Positions 62,163 through 64,000 of a DNA stretch of 64,000 nt are shown piece after piece (position 1 is the first letter of the stretch; the number at the start of each line of letters is the position of its first letter). The stretch is from Natronorubrum sulfidifaciens JCM 14089 (lineage in GTDB: Archaea; Halobacteriota; Halobacteria; Halobacteriales; Natrialbaceae): positions 106,539 to 170,538 of the forward strand of contig NZ_AOHX01000025.1 in NCBI RefSeq assembly GCF_000337735.1, given 5' to 3'. Both the position numbers and the translations under genes were made by a program. Under the pieces are notes generated by a model. That model was not told where the DNA came from. It made no database searches and saw nothing but the letters and a program-made list of their open reading frames with translations.

Positions 62163-62435
62163 ATGAGTATGCCCGTTCCCAAGTCCGAGTTCGACAGCCT
62201 GCCGCCGTGTGACTTCTATACGCCCGCGGAACTGCTCGAGGACGACCAGATGTACTCCGTCTACGAGATTGCCCGCCTGCTGCAGGGCCTCGAGCCCGAC
62301 GCGGATATCGACCGCGAAACCGAGGATATCCTGCTCGACTGGGCGATTCCGTGGGTGATGACCAACGCCGATGACCTCGTGGTCGCCGAACCACGCAGCG
62401 ACGACGAGCCCGGCTACTATGGCCTGAAAGAATGA
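62163..62435 (+). CDS. DUF5827 family protein
   Basis: 90 aa from the ATG at 62163 (MSMPVPKSEFDSLPPCDFYT). The core PAELLEDDQMYSVYEIARLL and DILLDWAIPWVMTNADDLVV match haloarchaeal DUF5827. It is acidic and helical. The function is unknown. The stop overlaps the P-loop gene start by 4 nt (ATGA), so the two products are likely partners. Confidence 0.85.
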   Translation: MSMPVPKSEFDSLPPCDFYTPAELLEDDQMYSVYEIARLLQGLEPDADIDRETEDILLDWAIPWVMTNADDLVVAEPRSDDEPGYYGLKE

Positions 62436-63262
62436 TTCTCCTCGTGGTCGGTGCCGATCGTGTCGACGCCGGCAAGACCACGTTCTCGGTTGGCCTACTC
62501 GAGCGAACCGGCGCGGGTGGCTACAAACCCCGTGCCGGGAACGACTTCTGGTTCGACCACGACGACTGCCAGCGAGCGCTTTCGACGGGACGACTGTATG
62601 GCAAAGACGCCGCCCGACTCGCAACGGCGGAAGACCGTGGTCGGCCCCCCGAAGCGCTCAACCCCGTGCACCGACTGTGGCGGCCAACCCCCGGTGGCGG
62701 GACTGGACTGCTCGGCAAGTCGGATCGGGAGTTTCTGGTCGATCGCATCGGTCGCCCGGACGACACCGCACCGACGTACGTTCACAACGCGACCGCCGAC
62801 ATTCCGGACGCCGTCGCCGACGCACTGCCGCTCGAGGACGCGATCCCGGTCGAAACCGTCGAGGAGTGCAACGAACTCGCCGAACAGCGGCACGTCCCCG
62901 CCTTCGAGGAACTGGCTGCTGAAATCGAATCGTCGCCCGTTGCTGTCGTCGAATCCTACAGCGACATCGCCCGGCCGCTGCAGTCGCTCGACCCCGCAGC
63001 GATCAGCGCCGTCGCGGCCGTCGAACCCGGCCGTGCGAGCATCTACCCGGGTGATCGCTACTGTCGGGCCGCCGAGATCGCTAGCTCGAGTCCGAAAGAC
63101 GGGACCCTCGAGAAACGTGTCCCTGACGTGCTCGACTACCTCGAGCCACTCGAGCGCGTTCGCCTGCCGGCGCTTGGCAGCGACGACCGGGCGGAGCCAG
63201 CACGGATCGCGAGCGCGTACGGCGACGCTTACAACGCGTTGTTGGATGCAGCCACGCCCTGA
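62432..63262 (+). CDS. P-loop NTPase-like protein, function unknown
   Basis: 276 aa (MILLVVGADRVDAGKTTFSV). The P-loop is GADRVDAGKTTFSVGLLER at 7-25, similar to dethiobiotin synthetase or MobB/MinD-type folds. The middle has a conserved-looking NPVHRLWRPTPGGGTGLLGK, and AVVESYSDIARPLQSLD follows. The second half is less conserved. No transferase or synthetase substrate motif is clear, so it is called only a P-loop ATPase. It is translationally coupled to the DUF5827 gene. Confidence 0.8.
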   Translation: MILLVVGADRVDAGKTTFSVGLLERTGAGGYKPRAGNDFWFDHDDCQRALSTGRLYGKDAARLATAEDRGRPPEALNPVHRLWRPTPGGGTGLLGKSDREFLVDRIGRPDDTAPTYVHNATADIPDAVADALPLEDAIPVETVEECNELAEQRHVPAFEELAAEIESSPVAVVESYSDIARPLQSLDPAAISAVAAVEPGRASIYPGDRYCRAAEIASSSPKDGTLEKRVPDVLDYLEPLERVRLPALGSDDRAEPARIASAYGDAYNALLDAATP

Positions 63263-63372
63263 CGAAACTCAACGGCGGCTCTCAGCGCTCTGTTCTCGGT
63301 ATTCGGTGTCGAGCTATCGCCGCCCAAATCGAACGGTGACCGGGCTGAAAACTGACGTTCGTCGATCACAGT

Positions 63373-63380
63373 GGTTAAGA
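63373..63380 (+). promoter_or_regulatory. TATA box of the thiamine-binding protein gene
   Basis: GGTTAAGA, 24-31 nt upstream of the ATG at 63404; leaderless start. Confidence 0.5.
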
Positions 63381-63403
63381 CTACCCAGTGTAACAACCGA
63401 GTA

Positions 63404-64000
63404 ATGAGGCGACGAACGTTCGTCAGTACGATCGGGAGTGGGGCAGCACTTGGGTTGGCTGGCTGTCTGACACAGGACGGCGATAGCGACGACACCGACG
63501 ACGGGACGCTCACCGTCGTCACCTACGAGTCGATGGTCGACGGTGAGAACCCAGCGGGGCCGTGGCTCAAGGAGGCGTTCGAAGCCGAGTATCCTGACGC
63601 CGAACTCGAGTGGGAGTTGCTTCCGGATCAGGGTATCAGCCACTATATCGGAGAGGCCGAGCGGGACATCTCGATCGAGGCCGACGTCTATCTCGGACTC
63701 AACATCGACGATCTCGTACGCATCGATGACAATCTCGACGAGGGTGGGTTGTTCCGCGAACTCGACCACGATCGGATCGAACGAGCGAGTCGTATCCGAG
63801 ATGGGCTCGACATGGGTGACCCACACGGGCGTGTCCTTGCGTACGACACAGGATACATCAGCCTCGTCTACGACGAAAGCGAGGTCGACGAACCGGAAAC
63901 CTTCGATGCCCTGACCGAACCCGAATACGAGGATGCGTTGCTCGCCCAGAACGCCCAGAGCTCCGACCCGGGGCAGGCGTTCTTGCTGTGGACGATCGAC
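63404..64000 (+). CDS. Thiamine ABC transporter substrate-binding lipoprotein, N-terminal part (3' truncated by window edge)
   Basis: 199 aa visible, still open at the window edge. MRRRTFVSTIGSGAALGLAG is a Tat lipoprotein signal with Cys21. The mature part begins TLTVVTYESMVDGENPAGPW and continues AELEWELLPDQGISHYIGEA, close to thiamine-binding TbpA-like proteins. YLGLNIDDLVRIDDNL and VLAYDTGYISLVYDESEVDE fit the periplasmic-binding fold. The permease and ATPase genes would be expected beyond the edge. Confidence 0.87.
   Translation, partial: MRRRTFVSTIGSGAALGLAGCLTQDGDSDDTDDGTLTVVTYESMVDGENPAGPWLKEAFEAEYPDAELEWELLPDQGISHYIGEAERDISIEADVYLGLNIDDLVRIDDNLDEGGLFRELDHDRIERASRIRDGLDMGDPHGRVLAYDTGYISLVYDESEVDEPETFDALTEPEYEDALLAQNAQSSDPGQAFLLWTID

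Noticed and set aside
1-64000. rRNA genes, prophage or restriction/toxin-antitoxin defence loci
   Set aside because: None of the clear genes encodes such functions; the window is mainly core genes with one accessory surface-protein patch.

Overview
The window is chromosomal DNA from a haloarchaeon, most likely of the Natrialbales (Natrinema/Haloterrigena-type) group. Supporting signs are the high G+C content with strong G/C preference at third codon positions, very acidic proteins, twin-arginine lipoproteins, TATA boxes about 25-30 nt upstream of many start codons (leaderless genes), and archaeal machinery throughout (TFB, GINS, PriS, Orc1/Cdc6, aCPSF1, Rpo subunits, Cdc48). The species cannot be named from sequence alone.

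Layout. 1-10 kb: the 3' end of mutS facing nucS, then aCPSF1, bluB, nth, several haloarchaeal DUF membrane proteins and an alkaline-phosphatase-superfamily enzyme. 10-19 kb: a 42-aa mini-gene, a PadR regulator, rnhA with its operon partner, tfb, gfcR divergent from a HAD protein, and panB. 19-26 kb: an Hsp20-like protein translationally coupled to Cdc48, an MFS carrier, a peroxiredoxin, and overlapping priS-gins. 26-30.5 kb: archease, RtcB and moaA. 30.6-37 kb: the classic haloarchaeal translation/transcription operon: tRNA-Ser, rps13, rps4, rps11, rpo3, tRNA-Leu, rpl18e, rpl13, rps9, rpo10, rpo6, eno, rps2. 37-43.5 kb: an accessory insertion with a 41-aa membrane peptide, three coupled genes for N-terminally anchored extracytoplasmic proteins (166, 394 and 1006 aa), and an A/T-rich PQQ-type beta-propeller lipoprotein. 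43.5-51 kb: mevalonate kinase, isopentenyl phosphate kinase, a tandem-repeat patch, an APC permease with two UspA domains, RNase J with a highly structured leader, and a geranylgeranyl diphosphate synthase. 51-53 kb: an Orc1/Cdc6 gene and a replication-origin-like region with six copies of a 12-nt motif. 53-64 kb: gltX, a 57-aa zinc ribbon, DUF456, an SDR, tmcA, the rpl7ae-rps28e-rpl24e-ndk operon, a DUF7344 protein, superoxide dismutase, a DUF5827/P-loop pair and the 5' part of a thiamine-binding lipoprotein gene.

How the genes work together. Most of the window is housekeeping: RNA decay (aCPSF1, RNase J), tRNA ligation and modification (archease/RtcB, TmcA), replication (Orc1/Cdc6, PriS, GINS, RNase HI), mismatch and base repair (MutS, NucS, Nth), the ribosome with RNA polymerase, and archaeal lipid synthesis (mevalonate kinase, IPK, GGPP synthase).

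The least ordinary signals are non-coding: the helically phased origin repeats, a three-way-junction RNA fold just upstream of RNase J, a box C/D (K-turn-like) element in the leader of the K-turn-binding protein L7Ae, and a 26-nt sequence shared by two distant intergenic/gene-end sites. The accessory surface-protein cluster between rps2 and the mevalonate genes is the main coding novelty.
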